Assembly: GCA_964424115.1 (NCBI GenBank)
Contig: CAYRHN010000006.1
Location: forward strand, 124,001 to 188,000
Direction of reading: 5' to 3'
DNA length: 64,000 bases
Source: CAYRHN01 sp964424115
GTDB lineage: Bacteria > Chloroflexota > Anaerolineae > Anaerolineales > Anaerolineaceae
Below the pieces are notes generated by a model. The model was not told the origin of the DNA. It saw nothing but the letters and a program-made list of their open reading frames with translations, and ran no database searches. Both the position numbers and the translations under genes were made by a program. Shown here in pieces: positions 25,993 through 35,446 of this stretch (its first letter is position 1; each line of letters starts with the position of its first letter).

Positions 25993-26625
25993 ATGGACAT
26001 CGAACTGGTCATCATTCCCATCGCCTACCTGGGCGTTATCGCCGGGGCGGTTTCGGGCGTCTTCGAAGCGCGCCGCAAGGACATGGATGTAGTCGGCGCC
26101 AGCACGGTCGGGCTGATCACCGCCCTGGGCGGGGGGACGCTGCGCGACCTGCTGCTGGGGCGCCTGCCGGTCTTTTGGATCAGCGAGCCGGCCTTTCCAG
26201 TGCTGGGTTTTGTGGTGGCGGTGCTGACCTTTTATTCCACCCGTCTGCTGCGCCTCAGCGCGCGCTCGATCCTGATCCCCGACGCGCTGGCGCTGGGCGT
26301 CTTTACCGTGATGGGCACCGCCCGCGCGGTGGAGCAGGGCACGGCCATCTTCATCGCGGTGTTGATGGGCATGATCACGGGGGTGTTCGGGGGGGTGCTG
26401 CGGGACGTGATCTGCAACGAGATCCCCAATATCTTCGTCAGGAGCACGCAGCTGTATGCCACCTGCTCGTTCGTGGGAGCGTGGGTGTATATCATCATGC
26501 TCTCGACCGGTTTCTACCTGTGGGCGGCCTCGCTGGGGGCGATCCTGGTCACCTTCCTGATGCGCATGGCGGCCGTACGCTGGAATTGGAAGCTGCCCGA
26601 GCCAAGGTCCCTCACCACAAAGTAA
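25993..26625 (+). CDS. Trimeric intracellular cation (TRIC) channel family protein
   Basis: 210 residues and seven predicted helices. The inverted-repeat family motifs GGGTLRDLLLG and GGVLRDVICNE mark the two TRIC halves, which in characterised prokaryotic members form potassium-permeable pores in a trimer. The last residues (SLTTK) and stop are encoded inside a CACAAAGTAACAAAGAAACGAAG repeat-like stretch, so the natural end may have been altered. Confidence 0.9.
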   Translation: MDIELVIIPIAYLGVIAGAVSGVFEARRKDMDVVGASTVGLITALGGGTLRDLLLGRLPVFWISEPAFPVLGFVVAVLTFYSTRLLRLSARSILIPDALALGVFTVMGTARAVEQGTAIFIAVLMGMITGVFGGVLRDVICNEIPNIFVRSTQLYATCSFVGAWVYIIMLSTGFYLWAASLGAILVTFLMRMAAVRWNWKLPEPRSLTTK

Positions 26626-26732
26626 CAAAGAAACGAAGGAACACGAAGGTTTTTAAGAAGAATACGGATGTCCTTGCGAGCCGTCCCTTCGATGGATGGA
26701 GGGGGATTGCTTCGCCATGACGGGCTTTACTT

Positions 26733-27524
26733 TTATACCTCTTCCAACCGCCCGGTCTGGCGGGCGGTGTGCAGGCGGCGGCGGAAGAGCAGCCAGGCTG
26801 CCGCGGCGTACACTACACCGATAAGCGCTTCCAGCCCGACCAGCGGCAGGACGCTCTCGAAGGAGGCCCCGGCCAGCACTCCGCGCACGGCCAGCAGGCC
26901 GTTGGTCATCGGGATGCAGCGCCCGACAGCCTGCACCACGTCCGGCAGGGCCTGGAGGGGGAAATTGATCCCGCAGAAGATCATCGTCAGGTAGGCCGCG
27001 GTGTTGGCGATCATCGGGCCCCAGCGGGTGGGAATGGAGATGGCCCCCAGCAGCCAGCCCAACCCGGAGGTGGAGAACTGCGTGACCAGCAGGATCGGCA
27101 CGGCCAGCAGCCAGGCGCCCAGGCTGATGCCCGGCCCGACCAGCGGCACCAGCACCGCCATCGCCACCGCCAGGCCGATCAGCGAATCGAAATAATTGGA
27201 GGCGGTCCGCCCGGTGAGCAGCGGCAGCCAGTTGGCCGGCGAGGCGATCAGGTAGGGCAGCGTTCCGGCCCACTTTTCCAGCTCCACATCACTGGAAAAG
27301 CCGACAATAGCGGGGAAGATGGCGGCCTGCATCAGGTTGCCGATCATGGCGAAGCGCGCCAGCTCGATCCCGCCCGCCGCCCAGCCGATCAGGACGAAGA
27401 AGAGCGCCTGCATCACCGCGCGGGGGATCTTGGAGCCGAACAGCACCGCGGGGGTCAGCTCGATCGAGTACATGGCAAAGGAGATGCGCGCGCCGCGCAG
27501 CCACAGGCGGAACCAGTTGTTCAT
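26733..27524 (-). CDS. ABC-2 type transporter permease (downstream subunit)
   Basis: 263 residues, about six membrane helices, ABC-2 family (late motif GINFPLQALPDVVQAVGRCIPMTNGL, the usual NFPL-x-lP before the last helices). The start is shared with the stop of the upstream permease (TGATG). With that permease and the ATPase it forms a complete heteromeric exporter for a drug, lipid or polysaccharide. Upstream in-frame codons are the shadow of the other permease, so ATG 27524 is used. Confidence 0.85.
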   Translation of the reverse strand: MNNWFRLWLRGARISFAMYSIELTPAVLFGSKIPRAVMQALFFVLIGWAAGGIELARFAMIGNLMQAAIFPAIVGFSSDVELEKWAGTLPYLIASPANWLPLLTGRTASNYFDSLIGLAVAMAVLVPLVGPGISLGAWLLAVPILLVTQFSTSGLGWLLGAISIPTRWGPMIANTAAYLTMIFCGINFPLQALPDVVQAVGRCIPMTNGLLAVRGVLAGASFESVLPLVGLEALIGVVYAAAAWLLFRRRLHTARQTGRLEEV

Positions 27525-28312
27525 CACCACACCTCCAGGCTGCCGGCCTTGCGCACCAGGTATTCCACGCGGGCGAAGATGAAGCGCGCGATGAGCAGGT
27601 AGACCAACGATAACCCCGCCAGCCAGGCGATCATCGTCCACACCTCCCCACCGATCACTCCGGCGGCGGCGTTGAGGGCCAGGTTGCCCCAGGTGGGGGC
27701 GAGGATCTTGGAGAAGGTTTGCAGCCACATCGGCAGCATGGTCAGCGGGAAGGTCAGCCCGGAAATGACGAAGATGGGGTAGTTGGCGGCCGAGATGAAA
27801 GTGCCGGCGTTGCGGGTGATGACGAAGAAGGAGCCCAGCACCAGCCCCAGGCAGGTCTGCGCCACCAGGGTGAAGAACAACCCGGCCAGGAAGGCGCCCG
27901 GGTCGCGGATATCCAGCGGCAGGTTGAAGGCCACCAGTCCGGTCAGGAAGGTCATTGCCATGGAGAGCACCGAGGCGACCGCGTTGGAAAGGCTCTTGCC
28001 CACCAGGATCCAGACGAAGGGGGTAGGCGCGCCGATCAGCAATTGCATCGTCCCCAGACGGCGCTCGTTCTCCACAATGCGCCCGGAGGTCCACAGGTTG
28101 CTGTTCCAGATGCCGATCATGCCCGCGCCGATCACGGCGTACATGCCCATGTCCTGCCGCCCGCCGTACAGGTAGGTGCCGACCGAGACGAGGGTGAAGA
28201 TGACCGGCAGGATGAAGAGGGTGGTGACGAAGAAATTGTTCGTCGCCCGGTCGCGCGCCTGGAGCAGGAAGGATGACCAGAGGATGCGCAGCGAGAAACG
28301 CAGGTTGCTCAT
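27524..28312 (-). CDS. ABC-2 type transporter permease (upstream subunit)
   Basis: 262 residues, six predicted helices, related to its neighbour. IVENERRLGTMQLLIGAPTP is the conserved cytoplasmic loop that contacts the ATPase. FPLTMLPMWLQTFSKILAPTW is the matching late motif. It starts at ATG 28312, overlapping the ATPase stop by ATGA, and ends in a TGATG overlap, so all three subunits are translationally coupled. Confidence 0.85.
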   Translation of the reverse strand: MSNLRFSLRILWSSFLLQARDRATNNFFVTTLFILPVIFTLVSVGTYLYGGRQDMGMYAVIGAGMIGIWNSNLWTSGRIVENERRLGTMQLLIGAPTPFVWILVGKSLSNAVASVLSMAMTFLTGLVAFNLPLDIRDPGAFLAGLFFTLVAQTCLGLVLGSFFVITRNAGTFISAANYPIFVISGLTFPLTMLPMWLQTFSKILAPTWGNLALNAAAGVIGGEVWTMIAWLAGLSLVYLLIARFIFARVEYLVRKAGSLEVW

Positions 28313-29292
28313 ATGTGGATGGCGTCCTTGCCCATCAGCTTGATGTAGGCGTCCTCGAGGGTGGGCTGGCGGGTGACCACTTTCTGTACGCGCACGCCCT
28401 CCAGGATGTGCAGGAAGTCCTGCACCAGTTCGGCCCCGGCCGGGGCGTTGATCAGCAGCACCTGGGTCTGCTCGCGCGATTCGACCGTGACCATGTCCAC
28501 CTTGGGATGGCGGCGGATCTGTTCCACCAGCGCGTTGGGCACGCCCAGGCACTCGATCTCCACCACCTCCAGGTCGGCCACCAGGCGCTTGACCGCCGAA
28601 GGGGTATCCAGCATAATGATCTTGCCGGCGCGCAGCACGCCCACCCGGCGGCAGAGCGCATCGATCTCGTACATATAGTGCGAGGTGAGGAAGATGGTCT
28701 TGCCGGCCTGGTTGAGATCGTGGATCACCCCGCGCAGCTCGCGCGCGGCAACCGGATCGAGGCCGATGGTGGGCTCGTCGAGGAAAAGCACCTGGGGGTC
28801 ATTGATCAGCCCGCGGGCGATGTGCAGGCGCTGCTTCATCCCTCGCGAGTAGGTCTCCACGCGCTCGTCGATGCGGTCCTTCAGCCCGACCATCTCGATC
28901 AGCTCGGGGATGCGTTTTTTAGCCACCTCCACCGGGACGCGGTACAGGTCGGCGAAATATTGCACGTTGTCGCGCCCCGAGAGGCGCCAATACAGGCCGC
29001 GGTCGCCGCCGAAGACCATGCCGATGCGCGGGCGGATGGCGCCGGGGTCTTTGACCACGTCGTGGCCGAGCACCTCGGCCCGCCCGCTGGTGGGCAGCAG
29101 CACGGTGGCGAGGATGCGGGTGAGGGTGGTCTTGCCGGCTCCGTTGGGGCCAAGCATGCCGAACAGCTCGCCGGGCTCGACGGAGAAGCTGACCCCGTCC
29201 AGGGCGGTGATGGTTTTGGTCTTGCGCTTGAAGATGCCGGTGGTGGAGGTGAACTCGCGCCGGATGTTTTCGACGAAGATAGGCTGGTTCAT
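28309..29292 (-). CDS. ABC transporter ATP-binding protein
   Basis: 327 residues. Walker A GPNGAGKTT at 48-56, Q-loop region GMVFGGDRGLYWRLSG, signature SRGMKQRL, Walker B VLFLDEPTIGLD and switch histidine in LTSHYMYE. A C-terminal extension of about 90 residues is usual for drug- or O-antigen-type exporters. First gene of the three-gene ABC-2 operon. GAGG lies before the ATG and a TACAAT about 35 bases upstream may be the -10. Confidence 0.95.
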   Translation of the reverse strand: MNQPIFVENIRREFTSTTGIFKRKTKTITALDGVSFSVEPGELFGMLGPNGAGKTTLTRILATVLLPTSGRAEVLGHDVVKDPGAIRPRIGMVFGGDRGLYWRLSGRDNVQYFADLYRVPVEVAKKRIPELIEMVGLKDRIDERVETYSRGMKQRLHIARGLINDPQVLFLDEPTIGLDPVAARELRGVIHDLNQAGKTIFLTSHYMYEIDALCRRVGVLRAGKIIMLDTPSAVKRLVADLEVVEIECLGVPNALVEQIRRHPKVDMVTVESREQTQVLLINAPAGAELVQDFLHILEGVRVQKVVTRQPTLEDAYIKLMGKDAIHI

Positions 29293-29339
29293 CGGTTGCC
29301 TCGCTTGAATAAGGGAGTGAGGGTATTGTAGCACAAATT

Positions 29340-29515
29340 GGGGGGAGACCCCTCCCCGGCCCTCCCCGAAGGGGAGGGAGAACCCACCCCCTGTCCCCCT
29401 CCCGAAGGGAGGGGGAACTTGCTGGCCAGGCGCAAAGGGAGGGGGAACATGCTGACGAGGGAGGGGAACTTGCTGACGAGGGAGGAACCTTCCAATCCCC
29501 CGGGGTGCCTCAAGG
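29340..29515. repeat. GA-rich low-copy tandem repeats
   Basis: CCTCCCCGAAGGGGAGGG hairpin, then CCTCCCGAAGGGAGGGGGAACTTGCTG and further copies of GGGAGGGGGAACTTGCTGACGAG-type units. Between divergent genes; no coding sense seen. Confidence 0.7.
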
Positions 29516-29590
29516 AAAGTTTGATATAATGAAGCGGGTGGTTTTTTATCCCGCATGGTAGAAAATTCATAATGATCTGGGGAGGCTTGT

Positions 29591-31495
29591 ATGCATCGAA
29601 TCGTTCGAATTGGATGGGGGATCCTGTTTGCGCTGTTGGCGGTCGCCGGGGGGCTGCCGGTCAGCCAGGTGCACGCCGCCGCGCCGGTGATCCGGCCCGG
29701 TGAGGTGTGGGAGATCGTCACATCCACGAAAAAGGCCAATGACATTGCCCGGCAGGGGAATACGATCTGGGCGGCCACCTCCGGCGGGCTACTGCGCTGG
29801 AACCTGGATACCAATACCTTCCAAAAATACACCACTTTGAACGGGTTGTTGAGCAATGCGGTCAATGCGGTGGAGATCGACGGGGCGGGAAATGTGTGGA
29901 TCGGCACGGGTGGGCGGGGGATCGCCAAGTTCAACGGTTCCACCTGGACGACTTACGACAGCACCAACGGCCTGTGCAGCGACTATGTGTATGCCCTCGG
30001 GATCGACCTGGCGGGGAATATCTGGGTTGGGACGGATAGCTGCGCCAGCAAGTTCAACGGCAGCACCTTTACCTCCTATTACCCCAGTTATTACGGCGTT
30101 TTTTCCGACTGGGTAAATAAGATCGCGGTGGACCTGGACGGCGGGATGTGGTTTATAGGCATGGGGGGCGGCGCGCTGCGTTATTACCAGAACAATTGGT
30201 CCCTCTATTCATTCTCTCCCGGCGGGCTGGTCAGCAGCAATATCTATGCCATTGCGGTGGGCGGGGACGGGGCGATCTGGTTCGGCACGTCCGGCGGAGT
30301 TTCACGCCTGGATTTGCCGTCCACCTGGACGAATTACACCACTTCCAATGGGCTCAAATCCAACAATGTCAGCGCGCTGACGGTGGATGCGAACGGGGAT
30401 GCCTGGGTGGGTTATTATTCAGAAGGCCTCAGCCGCCTGCATGCGGGCGCCTGGCAATCCTATGACACCAGCAACGGCCTGGGCGGCAACCAGATCTCGG
30501 TAGCATATAAGGATCCGGCGGGGACGGTGTGGTTTGGCAACGACGGCGGCTTATCCAGTTTTAACGGCAGCGCCTGGGCAACGCGCGACGCCGATCCCGG
30601 CATGACCGACAATTATTACCGCAAGGCGCTGGCGGCTTCGGATGGGAGCGTCTGGTTCATCAATAATAGCGGGGTGAGCCGTTACAAGGCATCCCAATGG
30701 ACCAGTTATTCCCCGCTTAATTCCGGCCTGCCCTGGGGCTACCTGACCGATATGGCGGAAGACCTGGATGGAGCCATCTGGTTTGGCAGTTATAATTCGC
30801 ACGGCGCGGTGAGGTTTGACGGAGCGGCCTGGACCAGCTACACTTCCGCAAACGGCCTGTCCTACAACCGGGTGAACGCGGTGGAGGCTGACCTGGACGG
30901 CAATGTCTGGTTCGCCACCATGGATGCGAATACCTACGCCTGGGCAGTGAACCGTTTCGACGGCGCCACCTGGACGGTCTACACGGAAGCGGACGGGTTG
31001 GTGAACAGCGTTCCTTCCAGCCTGGCCGTGGACCAGGCGGGGAATGTTTGGGTAGGGTCGGCGGACGGGGCCTCGATGTTCGACGGCACCGATTGGACGG
31101 TCTACACCAGCGGGAAAGGCCTGATCGGGAACAATATTCAAAGTATCGCGGTGGATCTGGATGGAAATGTGTGGTTCTCGATCAACGGCGGTTTCAGCAA
31201 GTTTAACGGCTCCACCTTTACCAATTATCCGATGACCACGGATCTGTGCTGGAGAATGGCCTTCGATGAGGATAATCACCTGTGGGCGGCATCGGAAACC
31301 AAAGGCGCTTACCATTTCGATGGAATCACCTGGACCTATTACCATCCCTACACAGATGCCGGGTTGGTGAACAAGGGGGTTTATGATATCGTCCGCGACC
31401 AGGCCGGGAATATCTGGTTCGCGACGGACGGTGGGTTGAGCATCCTCTTCCCTGAGGCGTCGCATTTCACCTACCTGCCGGCGGTGCAGCGCTAG
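29591..31495 (+). CDS. Secreted 14-blade Reg_prop-type beta-propeller protein, tail YLPAVQR
   Basis: 634 residues. A signal peptide (1-31, cut near VHA-A) is followed by fourteen repeats of about 45 residues of the two-component-regulator propeller type (pattern NGL...V.AV..D..GN.WIGT..G..RF.G..W..Y). That suits two seven-bladed propellers, as in the sensor part of hybrid two-component systems. Here no kinase or membrane part follows, so the protein is free or surface-held. It ends directly after the last blade with FTYLPAVQR. GGGGAGG precedes the ATG, and a TATAAT lies at 29525. First of three tandem paralogues. Confidence 0.85.
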   Translation: MHRIVRIGWGILFALLAVAGGLPVSQVHAAAPVIRPGEVWEIVTSTKKANDIARQGNTIWAATSGGLLRWNLDTNTFQKYTTLNGLLSNAVNAVEIDGAGNVWIGTGGRGIAKFNGSTWTTYDSTNGLCSDYVYALGIDLAGNIWVGTDSCASKFNGSTFTSYYPSYYGVFSDWVNKIAVDLDGGMWFIGMGGGALRYYQNNWSLYSFSPGGLVSSNIYAIAVGGDGAIWFGTSGGVSRLDLPSTWTNYTTSNGLKSNNVSALTVDANGDAWVGYYSEGLSRLHAGAWQSYDTSNGLGGNQISVAYKDPAGTVWFGNDGGLSSFNGSAWATRDADPGMTDNYYRKALAASDGSVWFINNSGVSRYKASQWTSYSPLNSGLPWGYLTDMAEDLDGAIWFGSYNSHGAVRFDGAAWTSYTSANGLSYNRVNAVEADLDGNVWFATMDANTYAWAVNRFDGATWTVYTEADGLVNSVPSSLAVDQAGNVWVGSADGASMFDGTDWTVYTSGKGLIGNNIQSIAVDLDGNVWFSINGGFSKFNGSTFTNYPMTTDLCWRMAFDEDNHLWAASETKGAYHFDGITWTYYHPYTDAGLVNKGVYDIVRDQAGNIWFATDGGLSILFPEASHFTYLPAVQR

Positions 31496-31558
31496 CGGAA
31501 TTCTTCTCCGACCTTCTTCCGGAATGGAGGAGATCGGTAGTAACATAGGAGGCTTATT

Positions 31559-33475
31559 GTGCTTGTTATCGTTAGAATCCTGGCAGCTTTCTTGATGCTT
31601 GGTTCGGTGCTGGGGCAGTCTGCCCCGCAATCCATTCGCCCCGGCGAGACGTGGGGATTCTTCACCAGCGGGAACACCCCACTGGATATTGAGATCTCCG
31701 GCAGCACGCTGTGGGCGGCCACGGCGGGGGGTGTGGTGCGTTGGGATCTGACCGACATGAGCTTTGTCAAGTACACCACTGCGGACGGCCTGGCGCAGAA
31801 TCACGTCACCTCGGTGGAGGTGGACGCCAGCGGCGATGTCTGGTTCGGTACCTGGGGCGGGGTGAGCCGTTTTGACGGCGCGACCTGGACCACGTACACC
31901 ACCGCGGACGGGTTGATCAATAATACGGTGCGGGCGGTGGCGATCGACGGCGAAGGGGCCTTGTGGTTCGGCACCAACGCGGGCGTCAGCCGCTTCAACG
32001 GCGCCACCTGGACGAATTACGACCATGTTGTGGATGGTTACATCGATACCACGATGGGCTGCGTCAATGCGCTGGCAGCCGACCCGTCCAGCCTGTGGAT
32101 CGGCACCTGCGAGAACGGGCTGTTCCGGCGCTTCTCCACCGGCACCTGGAATGTCTTTTCGCAGTCTTATAATTACGGGTTGGTCAACGATTATGTAGTC
32201 TCGCTGACCCTCGCGCCGGATAACTCCATGTGGGTGGGCACGCAGGGCGGGGTCACACACGCCGATGCCGGCTACAGCGGGAACTGGCAATCTTACACCA
32301 CCGCCGATGGCCTGGGCAGCAACATGGTCTCTGCCATGGTCTTCGACCAGGCGGGGAACTTGTGGCTGGGGCACGCCAACAGTTCCGGAAAGCTGACGCG
32401 TTTTAACGGCGAGAATTTCACGGTGTTTACGAAGGCGGGTGGCCTCCCGGCCGACTCCATTTGCAGCGCGGCGGTGGACGGCGGAGGGACCCTTTGGTTC
32501 GGCGGCGCCCGGCTGATCGAGGCGGACAAGGGGCTGATGAGCTACAACGGCAGCGCCTGGACGGTCTATCAAACCGATCCGGGGTTGATCGGCAACCGCT
32601 TCAACGAGATCCTGGCGGATTCCAAGGGCGGGGTGTGGGTGGCGGTGCGCAACGCCGGCATTTCGCATTACGACGGGGCGCACTGGACCAGCTACCTTCT
32701 GGGGGAGGGGCCGATAGATGCTTTCGTGATGGATCTCGCCGAGGACGCGGACGGCAACATCTGGTTTGGCAGCTACTGGGATCAGGGATTGACCCGCTTC
32801 GACGGTACTGACTGGACCAGGCTGACCAGTACAGACGGCCTGGCAAATGATACGGTGTATGAGATCGAGGCCGACCTGGACGGTAATCTGTGGGTGGCGT
32901 CTTCGGGTATAAACGGCTTTCCGCCCTACGCGCTGCAGAAGTATGACGGAACCACCTGGACGACCTACACTACCGCGAACGGCCTGGCTGAGAACCGGGT
33001 CAACAGCATCGAGCTGGACGGAGCGGGCAACTTGTGGTTTGGATATTCTTCGGCGGGGATCAGCCGCTTCGACGGCACGAACTGGCAGTACTACACTACC
33101 TCGAACGGGCTGGGAGGAAATTCGGTCAATTACTTCTGCTCCGATCAGGCCGGGAACGTGTATATCGGGGGCAGCGGCTGGTTGAGCAAGTTTGACGGCA
33201 GCACCTTCACCACCTACACCCCTGCCACCGGCCTGCCGAGCGCCTATGTCACCGCCTGCGAGACGGACGCCGACAACCACCTGTGGGTGAACGGCGGCGT
33301 GTCCCACTTCGACGGGACGACCTGGACGCGCTACGGCATGTCCAACGGCCTGACCGACAGTGCCGTCATCGGCATGGCGCGGGACGGGAACGGCGCCATG
33401 TGGTTCACCAGCGACGCCGGGATCAGTGTGCTTAATACGATGAGTTATTCCTTCTTACCGATGATCGTGCGGTAA
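31559..33475 (+). CDS. Secreted 14-blade propeller protein, tail FLPMIVR
   Basis: 638 residues. GTG start with AGGAGG seven bases upstream. The signal peptide (LVIVRILAAFLMLGSVLG) is almost the same at DNA level as that of the next gene. Fourteen propeller repeats follow; typical blades read TWTTYTTADGLINNTV and AVAIDGEGALWFGTNAG. No enzyme motif is seen, so a ligand-binding or structural surface role is inferred. The end is MSYSFLPMIVR. It lies 63 bases after the first paralogue. Confidence 0.85.
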   Translation: MLVIVRILAAFLMLGSVLGQSAPQSIRPGETWGFFTSGNTPLDIEISGSTLWAATAGGVVRWDLTDMSFVKYTTADGLAQNHVTSVEVDASGDVWFGTWGGVSRFDGATWTTYTTADGLINNTVRAVAIDGEGALWFGTNAGVSRFNGATWTNYDHVVDGYIDTTMGCVNALAADPSSLWIGTCENGLFRRFSTGTWNVFSQSYNYGLVNDYVVSLTLAPDNSMWVGTQGGVTHADAGYSGNWQSYTTADGLGSNMVSAMVFDQAGNLWLGHANSSGKLTRFNGENFTVFTKAGGLPADSICSAAVDGGGTLWFGGARLIEADKGLMSYNGSAWTVYQTDPGLIGNRFNEILADSKGGVWVAVRNAGISHYDGAHWTSYLLGEGPIDAFVMDLAEDADGNIWFGSYWDQGLTRFDGTDWTRLTSTDGLANDTVYEIEADLDGNLWVASSGINGFPPYALQKYDGTTWTTYTTANGLAENRVNSIELDGAGNLWFGYSSAGISRFDGTNWQYYTTSNGLGGNSVNYFCSDQAGNVYIGGSGWLSKFDGSTFTTYTPATGLPSAYVTACETDADNHLWVNGGVSHFDGTTWTRYGMSNGLTDSAVIGMARDGNGAMWFTSDAGISVLNTMSYSFLPMIVR

Positions 33476-33495
33476 AATTTATTGGGAGGTTTATT

Positions 33496-35379
33496 GTGCT
33501 TGTTATTGTTAGAATCGTGGCAGCTTTCTTGATGCTTGGTTCGGCGCTGGGGCGGCAAACCTTTTCCGCCGCTGAGGTCTGGCACATTTATTCATCCATG
33601 AACGGCGCGGAAGATATGGTGATTGACGGCAACATCATCTGGTTGGCCACCAGCGCGGGAGCGGTGCGGTGGGATCTGACCAGCCATACAGGTCAGCGGT
33701 TCACCACCGCGGATGGTTTGCCGCAAAATTGGATCCAGGCGGTGGAGGTCGACTCGGCCGGACAGGTCTGGTTCGGTACATGGGGAAGCGGCGTCGTTCG
33801 ATTTGACGGTTCCAGCTGGACAACCTTCAGCACAGGGGATGGTTTGACCCACGCGTGGATTACCGATATTCTGGAAGATGGCAGCGGGAACCTGTGGGTT
33901 GGCACCGATGAAGGGATCAATAAATATGACGGCAGCACCTGGACTAAATACTATCCCCACTTTATCTATACGGAATATATTACCTCAATTGCCGAAGACA
34001 ACCAGGGAGGCATGTGGTTTGGAACCTATGGGGGAGGCGCAGTGAGGTATTATTTGAATACCTGGACTGCCTATACAACCACCTCCGGTTTGATCGATAA
34101 CCTCGTCTATGATGTTGCGGTTGCGCCGGATGGAGCGATCTGGTTTGGAACCTCGAACGGAATTTCCCGCCTGACCCTTCCCTCCACCTGGCAATCTTAT
34201 ACTGCCTCCGACGGCCTGCTCTCCGATAAAGTGCGATCATTGGTAGTGGATCAAAGCGGAGATGTCTGGGCGGGATCCCAGGCCTCTGGTTTGAGCCGAT
34301 TCCATGCGGGGACATGGGATCAATTTACCTGCGCCGATGGATTGGGTGGAAATCAGATCACTGCTGCGGCATTGGATGGAACCGGCAGCGCCTGGTTCAG
34401 TACCAACGCTGGATTGAGCCATTTTAATGGGACGGCCTGGAGCACTGAAACGGCTGATCCGGGTATGCTGGATCATCATTACCGGACGGCTCTGGCCGCC
34501 TCGGACGGGAGTATCTGGCTGGGAACCTTCAGCGGGGTGAGCCGCTTTGGCACCGGCCAGTGGACCAGCTTTACCCCGGCTTCTTCAAACCTGGCTGATC
34601 CGTATTTAAACCAAATGGATATTGCTGAAGATCAAGACGGGAATTTCTGGTTTGGCGGCTACGTTGCAGCAGGGGTCCTCAGGTATGATGGAAATGCCTG
34701 GACGAGCTTTACTTCTGCAAATGGTTTGCCTTATGATCGGATCTGGGCAGTGGAAGCCGACCTGGATGGGAATGTGTGGGTCGCGACCTCTGATCCAATC
34801 CTTTATGATTCGGGAGTGGCCCGTTTTGACGGCGCGACATGGACAGAATTTTCCCATGCCGATGGATTGGTCGAGGGACAGGTCACCAGCATCGGAGTGG
34901 ATCATCTGGGAAATGTCTGGTTTGGATCGTTACAGGGAGTCTCGAAGTTTGATGGCACGAATTGGACCAATTATTCAACCGCGGACGGCCTGCTGCATTC
35001 GGGGTGGATCACGGATATCAAAGCAGACCTGGACGGAAACATCTGGTTCGCAACGAATGGCGGGATCAGTAAATATAACGGGGTAAGTTTCACCAATTTC
35101 ACAACCGCCAATGGTCTGTACAGCAACGCGACGGAATCGCTCGCCTTTGACGCCGACAACCATCTATGGGTCGCATACCAGTCTTATGGAGTTTCCCATT
35201 ACGATGGGATTACCTGGACCTTTTATGCGCCGGGAGTCAACAATGCCCTGCCGGATGGAGCGATCAATGATATCGTGCGCGATTCGGCCGGCAACATGTG
35301 GTTTACAACCTATAATGGCGCCAGCGTCCTCTTTGGTCCGCTGGATCATTTTATTTTCCTGCCGGCTGTCCAGCGTTGA
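33496..35379 (+). CDS. Secreted 14-blade propeller protein, tail FLPAVQR
   Basis: 627 residues. GTG start with GGGAGG upstream, only 20 bases after the previous gene, so surely co-transcribed. It has the same signal peptide type, fourteen repeats and final DHFIFLPAVQR. The body is visibly more AT-rich in third codon positions than its two neighbours, which may mean a different age or origin of this copy. Function as for its paralogues: unknown, surface exposed, probably ligand binding. Confidence 0.85.
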   Translation: MLVIVRIVAAFLMLGSALGRQTFSAAEVWHIYSSMNGAEDMVIDGNIIWLATSAGAVRWDLTSHTGQRFTTADGLPQNWIQAVEVDSAGQVWFGTWGSGVVRFDGSSWTTFSTGDGLTHAWITDILEDGSGNLWVGTDEGINKYDGSTWTKYYPHFIYTEYITSIAEDNQGGMWFGTYGGGAVRYYLNTWTAYTTTSGLIDNLVYDVAVAPDGAIWFGTSNGISRLTLPSTWQSYTASDGLLSDKVRSLVVDQSGDVWAGSQASGLSRFHAGTWDQFTCADGLGGNQITAAALDGTGSAWFSTNAGLSHFNGTAWSTETADPGMLDHHYRTALAASDGSIWLGTFSGVSRFGTGQWTSFTPASSNLADPYLNQMDIAEDQDGNFWFGGYVAAGVLRYDGNAWTSFTSANGLPYDRIWAVEADLDGNVWVATSDPILYDSGVARFDGATWTEFSHADGLVEGQVTSIGVDHLGNVWFGSLQGVSKFDGTNWTNYSTADGLLHSGWITDIKADLDGNIWFATNGGISKYNGVSFTNFTTANGLYSNATESLAFDADNHLWVAYQSYGVSHYDGITWTFYAPGVNNALPDGAINDIVRDSAGNMWFTTYNGASVLFGPLDHFIFLPAVQR

Positions 35380-35385
35380 GACCGT

Positions 35386-35414
35386 TTGACATTCTCTTTT
35401 TCTCATGCGATAAT
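35386..35414 (+). promoter_or_regulatory. Predicted promoter for zinc-ribbon gene
   Basis: TTGACA, 17-base spacer, GATAAT; the best -35 match in the window. It overlaps no gene and lies 33 bases upstream of the ATG. Confidence 0.6.
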
Positions 35415-35446
35415 GAAACGGTAAAATTCCGCTCAAGGAGTGCCCC

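Noticed and set aside
30551..33307. 918-codon minus-strand frame
   Set aside because: Shadow across two propeller genes and the spacer between them; it would need to span two independent gene bodies.
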